Shown piece after piece: positions 48,194 through 56,783 of a stretch of 64,000 nucleotides of DNA. The notes under the pieces are model-generated. The model was not told where the DNA came from, did not search any database, and saw only the letters and a list, made by a program, of their open reading frames with translations. The stretch's first letter is position 1; every line of letters starts with the position of its first letter. The DNA is from DASYTH01 sp045806965. Its GTDB lineage: Bacteria > Actinomycetota > Actinomycetes > Mycobacteriales > Pseudonocardiaceae. Location of the stretch: assembly GCA_045806965.1 (NCBI GenBank), contig JBJMIG010000091.1:73328-137327 (forward strand). The letters run 5' to 3'. Position numbers and translations under genes: made by a program.

Positions 48194-48957
48194 GCGGCGG
48201 CCTCCTGGTCGTGGTGGGTCGTGGTGATCAGTCGGCCGATGTGTTCGGCGATGTGGGGGACGACGGTGTTGCCGAGGGCTCGTAGAGCCAGTTCGGCGGG
48301 AGGCCCATCAACCAGGCGATCCATTCGGGGTTCGTGTGTCCAGTGCCGCGTTGCTGGCTGCGGCGGGGTTGGGTGCTGGTCCATTCCTTGCGGCGGCTGG
48401 TGGTTCCGGTTCGGAGTTTGGCCAGCAGGTCCCCTCGGCCGCCCTTCTCGCCGTCGCTGGCCCGGGGCGTGGGCCACTCCGAGCAGCCGCTTGCGCATGT
48501 GTGGGGCACCCACCGCACAAGCGGAGGTGATCCCGACGGTGTGGTGGTAGCCGAGCGCGAGGAGGTCGGAGTGCACGATGTGTAGCCCTCGGGTGCGCAG
48601 GCCGGGCACGTTCTCCCAGACGACCCATTCGGGTCGCAGGGCGGCGATGACCTCGACCATGGCTGGCCAGAGCCATCGATGGTCGGTTTGGCCGTGGCCC
48701 TTGCCGGCGGTGCTGACCGGTTGGCAGGGGAAACCTCCAGCGATAACGTCAACTGTCGGGCGTGGTCGGGAACGCCACCACGGGATGCAGGTGTGGACGT
48801 CGTCATGGCGGGGGACCTCCGGCCAGTGTCGGGCCAACACGCGTTGGCAGAACGGATCGATTTCGACCTGGCCGACCACCCGCATCCCGGCCCATTGCAG
48901 CCCGAGGTCAAGTCCGCCGATCCCGGTGAACAGCGACAGCACGGTGAGCGCGGTCAC
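48190..48957 (-). CDS. C5 cytosine DNA methyltransferase with frame-shifted recognition region
   Basis: The 255-residue frame from GTG 48957 has motif I (FTGIGGLDLGL), the catalytic P-C-Q (GGFPCQPV), motif VI (WENVPG) and the C-terminal GNTVVPHIAEHIG. Between about 48478 and 48285 this frame reads as Arg/Pro/Gln-rich sequence, whereas the neighbouring frame reads as the expected WPTPRASDGEKGG...NPEWIAWLMGLPPNWL. Two compensating shifts thus scramble the target-recognition region. Either the gene is a broken methyltransferase or there are two sequence errors. It overlaps the genes on both sides by four bases. Confidence 0.75.
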   Translation of the reverse strand: MTALTVLSLFTGIGGLDLGLQWAGMRVVGQVEIDPFCQRVLARHWPEVPRHDDVHTCIPWWRSRPRPTVDVIAGGFPCQPVSTAGKGHGQTDHRWLWPAMVEVIAALRPEWVVWENVPGLRTRGLHIVHSDLLALGYHHTVGITSACAVGAPHMRKRLLGVAHAPGQRRREGRPRGPAGQTPNRNHQPPQGMDQHPTPPQPATRHWTHEPRMDRLVDGPPAELALRALGNTVVPHIAEHIGRLITTTHHDQEAAA

Positions 48958-49985
48958 GCCGCACCGGCCTGGTCGAACAGCCCGGTGATGGCGGCCGGTG
49001 GCGGTGGTCCCTGGGTGGGCAGGGTGCGAGGTCGGGCGGCACCGGCGCGTAGGCCGTTGGTGATGGTGCGGCGCACCTCGCGTTCGGTGCATTGGCAGGT
49101 GCCGGTGATCATGTGTTGTGCGGCTGTGTAGAGGGCTTGTTCGGCTGTAACCGGGGGGAGGGTGCCGGCGCCGATGAGTTGCCCGAGGTTGCCGGCGGCA
49201 CTGAACAGGGTGCGGGTGTGGCGGGTTGGTTGCGCCGAGCAGACCCGGTCACATTCGCCGCGCACCGCGGCCGCGACGTAGGCGTCCAACCGGGCAGCGG
49301 CCACTACAGAGGGCGCTGAGTTGACCGGAGACGGCCGGGGCGTGAGGAGGTGGACCAACCAGGCCGGCAACTTCATCGGTGGCCGATCATCGGTGAGCGT
49401 GTAGATGCCGTCTGGTGTGATCGAGCCGGGGGCGACGACGTAGCCACCCCAGGCGCGGGTGTCGACCTTCCAGCCGAGTCCGTTGCCGGACTCGCCTTCG
49501 GTGTTGCGCAGTTGCACCGTGGTGGGTGCGGTGAAGTAGAGGTGGGTGCCGCCGCGGGGTGTGGTGACGGTGGTGGTGTGGTCGGGCACCGGCTCTTGTG
49601 CTTGTTGGCAGAGGGCGGTGAACACGTCGCGTCCGTGGCGAATCCCCCTCCGGTTCCAGCCGTCCGGGACCACCTCGTCGGGTGAGTGCACGGTGTCCAG
49701 GTCGAGCACCAGCAACCCGCTTGGGCCGGTGGCGATCCCGATGTTGCAGCCGGTGAACGGCCCGTTCCACGCGGCTTGGATGCGGTCCGGGTCGGTGGTG
49801 GCACGCTGCTCCCACCCGTGGTGGCCGTCGCGGCAGCCGCCGGTGCGGGGGCAGGGCCGGTCGGTGGTGTCGCCGTGCAGGGCGGGGGGCTTCTTGCTGT
49901 GCGGGCGGATCGGGAAGACATGCCAACCGCGCTGGGCGGCGGCCAGGGCGGCAGCCAACAGGTTCTCGTCTCGTGTGGCACTCAT
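48954..49985 (-). CDS. Bifunctional primase-polymerase, AICE replication protein
   Basis: 343 residues from ATG 49985. The prim-pol N-domain (about 5-220) has the opening ALAAAQRGWHVFPIRPHSKKP, the metal-binding LLVLDLDTVHS and the histidine motif TPRGGTHLYF. The C-terminal 110 residues include a Cys-containing segment and a helical tail. AICEs of the RepPP type use such proteins to start replication after excision. It overlaps the methyltransferase start in GTGA. Confidence 0.9.
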   Translation of the reverse strand: MSATRDENLLAAALAAAQRGWHVFPIRPHSKKPPALHGDTTDRPCPRTGGCRDGHHGWEQRATTDPDRIQAAWNGPFTGCNIGIATGPSGLLVLDLDTVHSPDEVVPDGWNRRGIRHGRDVFTALCQQAQEPVPDHTTTVTTPRGGTHLYFTAPTTVQLRNTEGESGNGLGWKVDTRAWGGYVVAPGSITPDGIYTLTDDRPPMKLPAWLVHLLTPRPSPVNSAPSVVAAARLDAYVAAAVRGECDRVCSAQPTRHTRTLFSAAGNLGQLIGAGTLPPVTAEQALYTAAQHMITGTCQCTEREVRRTITNGLRAGAARPRTLPTQGPPPPAAITGLFDQAGAA

Positions 49986-50086
49986 CGTGGATGACTCCGT
50001 CACAAGTGGATGGACAAAAGGGATGGCGGTTCCCACCGGCCGACACGAGCCGGGCCGGCCGGCGGAAACCACAACTCGGGGTTGGG

Positions 50087-50497
50087 TCAGAACGGCGGTT
50101 CGTCCAACGGCGGTGGGGAGTCCGGGCCGGTGCGGGTGGCCTTCTTGACGGTGGCGGTGGCCCACCGCAGCGACGGGCCGATCTCGGTCACGTCGACCTC
50201 GAAGGCGTAGCGCTTCTCGCCGGTGTCGGTTTCCCACTCGCGCTGCCGCAACGTGCCGGTCAACAGGACCCGGGTGCCCTTGGACAGCGACTCACCCACG
50301 TGCTCGGCGGGCTGGCGCCAGATCGTGCACCGCAGGAACGTCGCGCTTCCGTCCTTCCAGGTGTTGGTGTCCTTGTCGAAGCGGCGATCGTTGGTGGCCA
50401 CGGTGAAATTGCTGACCGCGATCCCGTTCGGCGTGAACCGCAACTCCGGGTCGGCGGTCAACGTCCCGGCCAAGGTGATCTCCGGTAGTCCAGACAT
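50087..50497 (-). CDS. ssb: Single-stranded DNA-binding protein
   Basis: 136 residues: an OB fold (VSNFTVATNDRRFDKDTNTWKDG...FLRCTIWRQPAEHVGESLSKGTRVLLTGTLRQREWET) and a short tail ending D-E-P-P-F, a variant of the usual D-D-x-I-P-F tip that recruits partners. It sits between the HNH nuclease and primase-polymerase genes and should protect single strands during element replication or transfer. Confidence 0.92.
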   Translation of the reverse strand: MSGLPEITLAGTLTADPELRFTPNGIAVSNFTVATNDRRFDKDTNTWKDGSATFLRCTIWRQPAEHVGESLSKGTRVLLTGTLRQREWETDTGEKRYAFEVDVTEIGPSLRWATATVKKATRTGPDSPPPLDEPPF

Positions 50498-50524
50498 GAC
50501 AGGTACTTCCTTTCCGGTGGTGTT

Positions 50525-51199
50525 TCAGCGGCAGGTGGCGAGCATCGAGACCAGCCCGTCGTGTTCTGCCGGGTCGACCGTCAGGCCGTAGGTGTGTTTG
50601 GTGGCGACATAGGCGGTGGCGTAGGCACACCAGGTGGCGTGGTTGGACGGCCGCCACCGGCCGGGGTCCTTGTCGCCCTTGCTGGTGTTCGCGTGCGCGG
50701 ATACCGCGACGAGGTTGGTGGGGTCGTTGTAGAACCGCTGGCGCTGCTGCTGGTTCCAGGTGCGGGCACCGGAGCGGACGGCTTCTTTGAGCGGAACGCG
50801 GTGATCGATCTGCACCGCGACCGGATCACGCAGCGGTGTGTTGTCGTAGGGACTGACCCAGCACGGCGCCACGTTGGCGGGGCAGCCCGGTCGGCAGCCG
50901 GCGCCGACCGTCACACCGCGACCCTGGTCACGCAACACCTGTTCGCGGGTGTCACAACCCCGGCCGTGTTGGGTCCAGTCACCCCAGTCAGCGCGGCGGT
51001 AGTGCGCCCCGGTGTCCTCGGCGCGCACCGGCAACGCGGCCAGCAGGTTCCGCGCGGCGGATGCCGCTACCGGCGTGGCTGGTTGTGGTGCCGTGTCGGG
51101 TGTAGCGCCGGTGGCGGGTTGGCAGCCGGCTAGGGCCAGTACGGCAAGGACAGTGGTGAGGGTGCTGGTGAGGGTGTTGGTGAGGCGAGTGGCGCCCAT
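50525..51199 (-). CDS. Secreted HNH/DUF1524 nuclease lipoprotein
   Basis: 224 residues. A hydrophobic N-terminus with lipobox L-A-G-C puts a lipidated Cys near residue 26. The DUF1524-type HNH region contains I-D-H-R-V-P-L-K-E-A followed by N-D-P-T-N-L-V-A-V, the His-Asp and Asn residues of the finger. Four Cys in residues 80-115 could form disulphides. A cell-surface nuclease in the transfer region may act on incoming DNA or on competitors' DNA. It lies just beyond the candidate clt region. Confidence 0.85.
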   Translation of the reverse strand: MGATRLTNTLTSTLTTVLAVLALAGCQPATGATPDTAPQPATPVAASAARNLLAALPVRAEDTGAHYRRADWGDWTQHGRGCDTREQVLRDQGRGVTVGAGCRPGCPANVAPCWVSPYDNTPLRDPVAVQIDHRVPLKEAVRSGARTWNQQQRQRFYNDPTNLVAVSAHANTSKGDKDPGRWRPSNHATWCAYATAYVATKHTYGLTVDPAEHDGLVSMLATCR

Positions 51200-51293
51200 C
51201 GATGCTCCTTGAGTGGTGACGGTGGGTAGTGGTTTTGGGGTAGGGGGTGCCGTCGCGACGCCCGGCGGGGCGCCGCGTGGCGGTGAAATTTGG

Positions 51294-51466
51294 GCGAGTG
51301 AAGTCAGCGGGAGCGAGTGAGGTTTCTCATTCGCCGAGTGCGCCGAGCGATATCGGTGCTGACCAGGGCTAAGTGCAGTGAGTGAGCCGAGTGAAGCCGG
51401 TGCGTGACCCCCGCCAGGCGGGCTGGAAACCGGGGTTGCGCGGGTGGTCGGCTGGCTTCACTCGGC
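51294..51466. repeat. Octamer repeats after traB (candidate clt locus)
   Basis: [GC]CGAGTGA occurs at 51294, 51313 and 51387, with variants at 51334 and 51378, and inverted at 51458. GCCGAGTGAAGCC (51386-51398) and GGCTTCACTCGGC (51454-51466) are a perfect 13-bp inverted pair. In pSVH1-type Streptomyces plasmids TraB binds repeated octamers (TRS) in the clt locus next to traB; this 277-bp gap is in the matching position. Confidence 0.55.
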
Positions 51467-51476
51467 CCCGGTGCGG

Positions 51477-53789
51477 CTACTCCTGCGGGTCCGGGTCGGC
51501 TGCCGCCCGCTGGGCAAGGGCATCACGGATCGTGGCCGGATCGATGGGATATTTGCGGTTGGTGGAGGGCACCTTGACCCCGAAGTCGCGGTCGAGCCGT
51601 TCCCGCAGAGCCTTGCCGGTCAGGGACTGATACGGCGACCAGTCCGGCACGAGGTCCCGCAGCAGCGCGGGCACGTCCGCGCTGTTGACGGGATCGGCAC
51701 CGAGCACCTCACCCAAGTCCGCCAGCAGGTCCCGGGTCTGGATCTGCGGTGCGGCCTCCCGCCGGGCACCGGGCAGTCCCCGGCCCCGCTCGGCGATGGC
51801 GGCCAGGGCCCGCTGGATGATCGGGGTGACCTGGTCGTTGTCCTTGGACACGTCCAGGAAGTAGAACTGGACGATCTCGGAGCGTTCCCCACTGAAGCCC
51901 TTGACCACCGCTGTGCCGCGATCGGTGCCCGGGATCAGTTCGGTGGCGCGGTGTCCCGCGGCGTAGGCACCCTGTCCGAGCAGCGCATCGTTGGCGTGGT
52001 GGTCGCCCACGGCGAACGCGATCCCGTTGGAGCAGTTGCGCGTCACGTCACGCGGCATGCTGTCCTTGGTGGGGGCTTGGGTGGACACGATCATGTGAAT
52101 CGCCCGCTTGCGACCCAACTTCACGATGTCGACCAGGAGTTGGGAGATCTCCCGCCCATGGGTCTTGTGCTGGATGGCGACGTGAGCCTCTTCCAGCAGA
52201 CAGAACACCGGATGCAGGCCGATGGTGCGATTGGCCAACTCCCGGGTCACCGCCGGAGTCTCATACCTGACCAGGAGTTCCCCGCGGCGCTGCACCTCGG
52301 CGTGCAGCTCCCGCAGATCACGCAGGATCTCCTCGATCTTCTCGTCCTCGGCGCCCATCACGTAGCGGGAGCACCGCTCGCGGAACACCTCGAAGTCGAA
52401 GTTGGTGTCCGGCACCCAGATCCGCAGATCCGCGGTCGGGTCCAGAGCGGCACCGGCCATGATGACCCGCGCGGAGGCACTCTTGCCCTGACCGGGCATG
52501 CCGCCGGTGATGGTGTTGCGCTCCAACAACGGTGCGCTGATCGGGTCACCCCGCAGGGTCTTCCCGACCGGCACCCCCTTGAACACATCCACCAACCCCT
52601 CACTGAGCAGCGGATACGGCCCCGCACCTTCGGCCAGCGCGCCTTTGTCGGCCACCCACAGGTCCAAGATGCCGGCCTCGGTGCCGGTGGTCGGCCACAC
52701 CTCCTTGGCCAACCGATGCAGGCCCGTCGCGAGGGCGGCACGACGCCGCGCGATCGTCTCCGCCGTGACTCCCGCCGGGAGGCGCAGCACGGCGTGGGTG
52801 CCGCGGCCGTCCACCCGCGCCGGGGTGATGAACTGCAACGGCAGCCCTTCCTTGAGGTAGTTGGTGATCTGCGGAATCCGCAACGCACCCAGCGCACGGG
52901 CGATGGTGGTCTCATCGATCGCGGCGTCCATATCCGCATCCCCGGCGGTGGCCAACCACCCCGGCGGGGTGCCACGGCGGCGGCCTTCCCGCCACAACGC
53001 CAACACCACCAGGAACGGCGCGGCGATCACGAACGGGGTCCAGGCGATCGCCACCGCAGCGAAGGTCCACCCCACCGCACCCAACACCCCACCCAGGACC
53101 CCGATGAAACTGCCCACATCCGACAGCTCGGCCAACAACCCGATCACCAGTACCAGCACGAACACACTGACCGTGCCGAGCAGGGCGGCCCGGCCGATCC
53201 CGGCGATGAGGGCGGGCAGGTCCATCAACCGCTTGTGCCGGCGTTCCTTGGCCTGCTCGGCCCGGTCGATCCACTCCGACAAGAGTTCTTGGTTGCCGAT
53301 GCGTTCCGCGGCCTTGATCTGCCGGCGGTACACACCCATCGTGGACGCGTCCCACCCCCGCACTGCCCAGGACTCCGCACCCTGCATCACCATCAGCCCG
53401 TGGCGCACCACCGCCCGGGTCGTGCGGCCGGTGCGGGTCTCCGGGTCACGGACCACCCGCACCACCCGCACCGTGCGGGCAGCCGTCGCGGGCACCACTC
53501 GGCGCCACGGTGCGCCGGCCAACCGGCGGTCCAGCGCGCGGCTCTCGGCCGCGGTGAGCAACTCACCCTCCATCGCGTCGTCGGGCACCAACGCCGTGCC
53601 CGGGCCGGCCGCGCCAGCGGTGAACGCCTCGACTGGACCTGACGCGTCGCGGTCGGCCTGGAACGACGGGTCGCTGTCTGTGCGGGGTAGCGGGATCACG
53701 TGGCCGACCACGCCCGGGATGTCGACCACGGTCGGCTCGTTCACCACCGTGGCCGGTGAGTGTTCACGGTCAGGTATCTCGGTGGTCAT
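51477..53789 (-). CDS. traB-like: TraB-type FtsK/SpoIIIE DNA translocase
   Basis: 770 residues. Two to four membrane segments lie at about 195-265 (ALIAGIGRAALLGTVSVFVLVLVIGLLAEL and following). The FtsK-like motor has Walker A (GGMPGQGKSAS near residue 428), Walker B (VFCLLEEAHVAIQ) and a STQAPTKDS switch. The C-terminal 60 residues resemble a winged helix that in TraB reads clt repeats. It alone should move double-stranded element DNA between hyphae. It overlaps the upstream gene in ATGA and is followed by the octamer-repeat gap. Confidence 0.92.
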   Translation of the reverse strand: MTTEIPDREHSPATVVNEPTVVDIPGVVGHVIPLPRTDSDPSFQADRDASGPVEAFTAGAAGPGTALVPDDAMEGELLTAAESRALDRRLAGAPWRRVVPATAARTVRVVRVVRDPETRTGRTTRAVVRHGLMVMQGAESWAVRGWDASTMGVYRRQIKAAERIGNQELLSEWIDRAEQAKERRHKRLMDLPALIAGIGRAALLGTVSVFVLVLVIGLLAELSDVGSFIGVLGGVLGAVGWTFAAVAIAWTPFVIAAPFLVVLALWREGRRRGTPPGWLATAGDADMDAAIDETTIARALGALRIPQITNYLKEGLPLQFITPARVDGRGTHAVLRLPAGVTAETIARRRAALATGLHRLAKEVWPTTGTEAGILDLWVADKGALAEGAGPYPLLSEGLVDVFKGVPVGKTLRGDPISAPLLERNTITGGMPGQGKSASARVIMAGAALDPTADLRIWVPDTNFDFEVFRERCSRYVMGAEDEKIEEILRDLRELHAEVQRRGELLVRYETPAVTRELANRTIGLHPVFCLLEEAHVAIQHKTHGREISQLLVDIVKLGRKRAIHMIVSTQAPTKDSMPRDVTRNCSNGIAFAVGDHHANDALLGQGAYAAGHRATELIPGTDRGTAVVKGFSGERSEIVQFYFLDVSKDNDQVTPIIQRALAAIAERGRGLPGARREAAPQIQTRDLLADLGEVLGADPVNSADVPALLRDLVPDWSPYQSLTGKALRERLDRDFGVKVPSTNRKYPIDPATIRDALAQRAAADPDPQE

Positions 53790-54697
53790 GCCGCCACCCC
53801 CTCATGGTGTCCGTGGGTGATCTCGTCGGTGAGCGCGTCGGCGACTTTCTTGCTGGTCCCCCGGGAGCAGTCGGTGACCTCCCGCACCCACGCCGGACTC
53901 ACCACCGTCCCCGGAGTCCACGCGGCGCGGGCTTCGGCGAGGTAGGCCGCGGCGGGCTTGCGCGGCGCGTTCCCAGCAGTGTTGCGAACGGGACGTGAAC
54001 GGGGCCGGGCCGTTCGCGGCTGGTGTTCACCGCCCGGGTCGTGAACGGGTGCGGTGTCGTTCACGAATTCCTGACCCGCGCTGTCGTGAACACCCGGCGC
54101 GGTGTTCGCGGCCGCGTTCACGGCGGCGGTGTGGGCGGCGTCCTGCTCGGCGCGCAGCACCGCTTCGGTGAGCCGGTCCCGCAGGATCGGTGCGGCTTCG
54201 GCCGCGCAGAACACCATCAGCGGCGGCACCGAGTGAAGCACCACCCCCGACAAGGACCCGGCCGCGAACGACGCCCACGTGTTCATGGCGTAGGTGGCGG
54301 CGAAGGCGAACCGTTTGGTCACCTGCACCCACGGCCCGGCATACCCGACGCGCATCGGCACCTGATATCGCGCGGTGATCTGCTCAGCCAACAGGACCGC
54401 GATCAACACCAGCGACACCATCGGGTCCAGCAGCCACGCCGCGCACCACGTCAACGACCACACCGGTGCGCCGGCCGCGGCGAACTGCTGAACGTTGACC
54501 ATCGTGAACCCCAAACCGAGCACGATCCCGATCCAGGCCAAGGCGTCGATCGTGGTGCGGTATCGCTCCACCCGCAGCGCCACCACGTCCGGGTGCGTGG
54601 TCAACCGGCGCACCTGAGCGGCGTGCTGCGCGTCCTGTCGCAACCGGTCCACCCGGGATAGCGGTTGGTGCTTCGCGTCCTGACTCCGAGTGCTCAT
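53786..54697 (-). CDS. Spd-like (spread) membrane protein with C-terminal HTH
   Basis: 303 residues from ATG 54697. Four hydrophobic segments lie at about 55-175 (WIGIVLGLGFTMVNVQQFAA; DPMVSLVLIAVLLAEQI), then a Pro/Ala/Arg-rich linker, then a C-terminal helix-turn-helix (VSPAWVREVTDCSRGTSKKVADAL). Layout and position next to traB match DUF2637/SpdB-type proteins that spread plasmid DNA within the mycelium. The family call is tentative. It overlaps traB and the MazG-like gene by four bases each. Confidence 0.65.
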   Translation of the reverse strand: MSTRSQDAKHQPLSRVDRLRQDAQHAAQVRRLTTHPDVVALRVERYRTTIDALAWIGIVLGLGFTMVNVQQFAAAGAPVWSLTWCAAWLLDPMVSLVLIAVLLAEQITARYQVPMRVGYAGPWVQVTKRFAFAATYAMNTWASFAAGSLSGVVLHSVPPLMVFCAAEAAPILRDRLTEAVLRAEQDAAHTAAVNAAANTAPGVHDSAGQEFVNDTAPVHDPGGEHQPRTARPRSRPVRNTAGNAPRKPAAAYLAEARAAWTPGTVVSPAWVREVTDCSRGTSKKVADALTDEITHGHHEGVAA

Positions 54698-55065
54698 CGG
54701 GTGGCACCTCCCGACGGGTTCTCCCGCCACCCGCGGGTGTGGATCGTGCGGAGCTTCGCGGCGATCACCATGTCAATGTCCACACCCAACTCGTGTGCGG
54801 TGACGAACGCGGTGATGATCACGTCGGCCAGTTCCTCGTACATCTCCTCCGCGGTGCCCGTGCGCCGGGCCTGTCCCGACCAGCGCCGGTAGGCACCGAC
54901 GAACTCCCCGGTTTCCTCGGCCAGCCCGAGAACCTGGCGGTTCACCGTCTGCTCCGGGTCGAAACCGTTGCGCCGTAGGCACTGCGCGATCGCTGCCGCG
55001 TGCGCCGGAAGCTCACCGGCAATACCCATGAACTCCGCCATCGGGCCCACCACCGTTCTGCTCAT
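54694..55065 (-). CDS. MazG-like nucleotide pyrophosphohydrolase
   Basis: 123 residues from ATG 55065. The all-alpha NTP-pyrophosphohydrolase motif is clear: GLAEETGEFVGAYRR supplies E-E-x-x-E, and EEMYEELADVIITAF supplies E-x-x-D. It should hydrolyse (d)NTPs to monophosphates plus pyrophosphate, possibly adjusting precursor pools during element replication. It has ATGA overlaps on both sides. Confidence 0.82.
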   Translation of the reverse strand: MSRTVVGPMAEFMGIAGELPAHAAAIAQCLRRNGFDPEQTVNRQVLGLAEETGEFVGAYRRWSGQARRTGTAEEMYEELADVIITAFVTAHELGVDIDMVIAAKLRTIHTRGWRENPSGGATR

Positions 55066-55238
55066 CGCCGACCACTTCCCCGGCGGCCGACCACGGCCAC
55101 CACACCGCTGACCACCAATCCGACAAGGAACGCCGGGACCGCTAAGGCCAGCAGAACCCACTTCGGGTCCGGGAACCGCGCAATGACCACCCACTGCACC
55201 AACACGATCGCGGTCGTGATCACCAGGGCGCGCGTCAC
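55062..55238 (-). CDS. Small two-TM protein
   Basis: 58 residues from GTG 55238 with GGGGGTGG upstream; GTG 55304 is an alternative giving 80 residues. Two hydrophobic helices (ALVITTAIVLVQWVVIARF; WVLLALAVPAFLVGLVVSGVVAVV) are joined by a short loop; the end is basic. AICEs often carry such small Spd-like membrane proteins near traB. It overlaps the MazG-like start in ATGA. Confidence 0.65.
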   Translation of the reverse strand: MTRALVITTAIVLVQWVVIARFPDPKWVLLALAVPAFLVGLVVSGVVAVVGRRGSGRR

Positions 55239-55290
55239 CGGGCCACCCCCCAGACCAGGCACACCCCGGAGACCGGCGTCGTGGTGGGGG

Positions 55291-55965
55291 TCATCGCCGC
55301 TCACCCGCCAGGTCTAGCGCCCGGTCCCGCTCCACGGTCAGGGCGATGATCTCCTGCTCCCGCAGGTCGGACTCCTGGGCAATCTCGTCGCGTTCGGCTT
55401 GCAGCCGCACGTACTTGCCGCGCACCTCGGCCAACGTGTTCAGCACGCGGTGGTGCGCGGTTGTGTGGTGGTGGACCTCGCTGGACAGGGCCAGCACCGC
55501 GTCACACAGGTCCGCGCTTTCCTGCCGCTGCTCCACACGAGACACGGCGGCCCGCAGGATGGCGGCGTGGTCGAACGCCACCGAAGCGGGCTCGGTGAGC
55601 ACCTCCGCGACCGGCACCCACCGGGCGGCAGTGGCATCGTCACCCGCCATGGCCTGGACTTGCTGGGTGAGCACCCCGGCGAAGGCCACCGAGATCACCC
55701 GGCCACGCGGGTCGCGCCCCGGGGCGTCGTACACCCCGACCTCAACCAGCACAGCCGGGGCCAGCAACCCGGTCTCCTCCGCCAGCTCGCGGCGCGCCGC
55801 CTGCTCGAACGTCTCGCCCGGATCGACATGCCCGCCGGGCAGCGCCCAGCAGCCCTGGAACGGGGGCCAGCCGCGCTGGATCAACAGCACGTGCCACTGC
55901 CCAGCATCGCAACTCAGCAGCACCACATCGGTGGCCAGAACGACCGGGGTGGGTGTGTCTACCAT
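55291..55965 (-). CDS. Nudix hydrolase with C-terminal coiled coil
   Basis: 224 residues from ATG 55965 (GGAGAG six bases upstream). An alternative ATG at 56073 overlaps the previous stop in ATGA and would add 36 residues. The Nudix box GGHVDPGETFEQAARRELAEETG is complete near residue 43. Residues 145-224 form a long helical coiled coil (RLQAERDEIAQESDLREQEIIALTVERD). In pSAM2 the Nudix protein Pif gives conjugal immunity, so an immunity role is possible. Confidence 0.82.
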   Translation of the reverse strand: MVDTPTPVVLATDVVLLSCDAGQWHVLLIQRGWPPFQGCWALPGGHVDPGETFEQAARRELAEETGLLAPAVLVEVGVYDAPGRDPRGRVISVAFAGVLTQQVQAMAGDDATAARWVPVAEVLTEPASVAFDHAAILRAAVSRVEQRQESADLCDAVLALSSEVHHHTTAHHRVLNTLAEVRGKYVRLQAERDEIAQESDLREQEIIALTVERDRALDLAGERR

Positions 55966-56069
55966 CGACTTCTCTCCACTTCCTTGCAGGTGGTTGAGGG
56001 CCCCGGCCCGGCGGGTGTTCTTGGCGGGATAGCCGCCGGGTCGGGTGATCGGGGGATGAGTCGCCGTGC

Positions 56070-56783
56070 TCATGCGGCGCCCTGCCGGTGCGTTGATGGC
56101 GGGAAGAAGACCGGCGGTGTGGGTGCGGTGTCCTGCTTGATCGGCATCACCAGGGCGCGGTAGCGGTCCCCGATGTTTGCGTGCATCGGGCGGTCCGGCT
56201 GTTGAACGGTGAGGACCACCCGGCCGTCGCGGCGGTCGGCGACCGCGGCCAGCACACCGAGATAGGACCCGGCCACGAACGCCGCCCGGCTGACTGGCTG
56301 TGGCTCGGTCAACAACGGGGCGAGCGCCGTGGCCGGGTACCAGTCCGATGACCAGGCGACCTGCACCGTCTGGCCGGCATGGGTCAGCGTCACGGTGTCC
56401 GCGGTGACCGAGAGCACAGCCGGACCGGGCGGCTCGGCCTCCTCGTCGGGGTCGTCCGGTGCGCCGAGCACACTCAGCAGCGCCCGTACCGCGGGCACCC
56501 GCAGGAAGGTCTGCGGAAAACGGCCCGAGCCGATCGGCTCGTGGGCTTGCGCCAACATGAACCGGTCGGTCGAGGTGCCGACCAGCACCGCACTGCCGGC
56601 CGCGTCGATCGCGGTGTGCAACAGGATCCCGTTGAGAATCGTCGGAAGGCACGCCTCGTGGCCGGCGGACAACATCAGATCCGACAACAGGCCCCACAGC
56701 GCGGCGGCATCGATCGTGACCCGGTCTTCCGGCGTGGGTGCCGCACTGGCAGCGGTGGCGGTAGGGGTAATGGTGGTGGTCAT
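56070..56783 (-). CDS. Sliding-clamp (DnaN)-like protein
   Basis: 237 residues from ATG 56783 with AGGAG upstream. It resembles a shortened beta clamp: an early clamp-like domain (DRVTIDAAALWGLLSDLMLSAG...LVGTSTDRFMLAQA) and a C-terminal end like clamp domain III (VVLTVQQPDRPMHANIGDRYRALVMPIKQ). The host clamp has about 370 residues in three domains; this one is about two thirds of that. It could be a processivity factor for element replication or a clamp decoy. No enzymatic motif is seen. Confidence 0.65.
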   Translation of the reverse strand: MTTTITPTATAASAAPTPEDRVTIDAAALWGLLSDLMLSAGHEACLPTILNGILLHTAIDAAGSAVLVGTSTDRFMLAQAHEPIGSGRFPQTFLRVPAVRALLSVLGAPDDPDEEAEPPGPAVLSVTADTVTLTHAGQTVQVAWSSDWYPATALAPLLTEPQPVSRAAFVAGSYLGVLAAVADRRDGRVVLTVQQPDRPMHANIGDRYRALVMPIKQDTAPTPPVFFPPSTHRQGAA

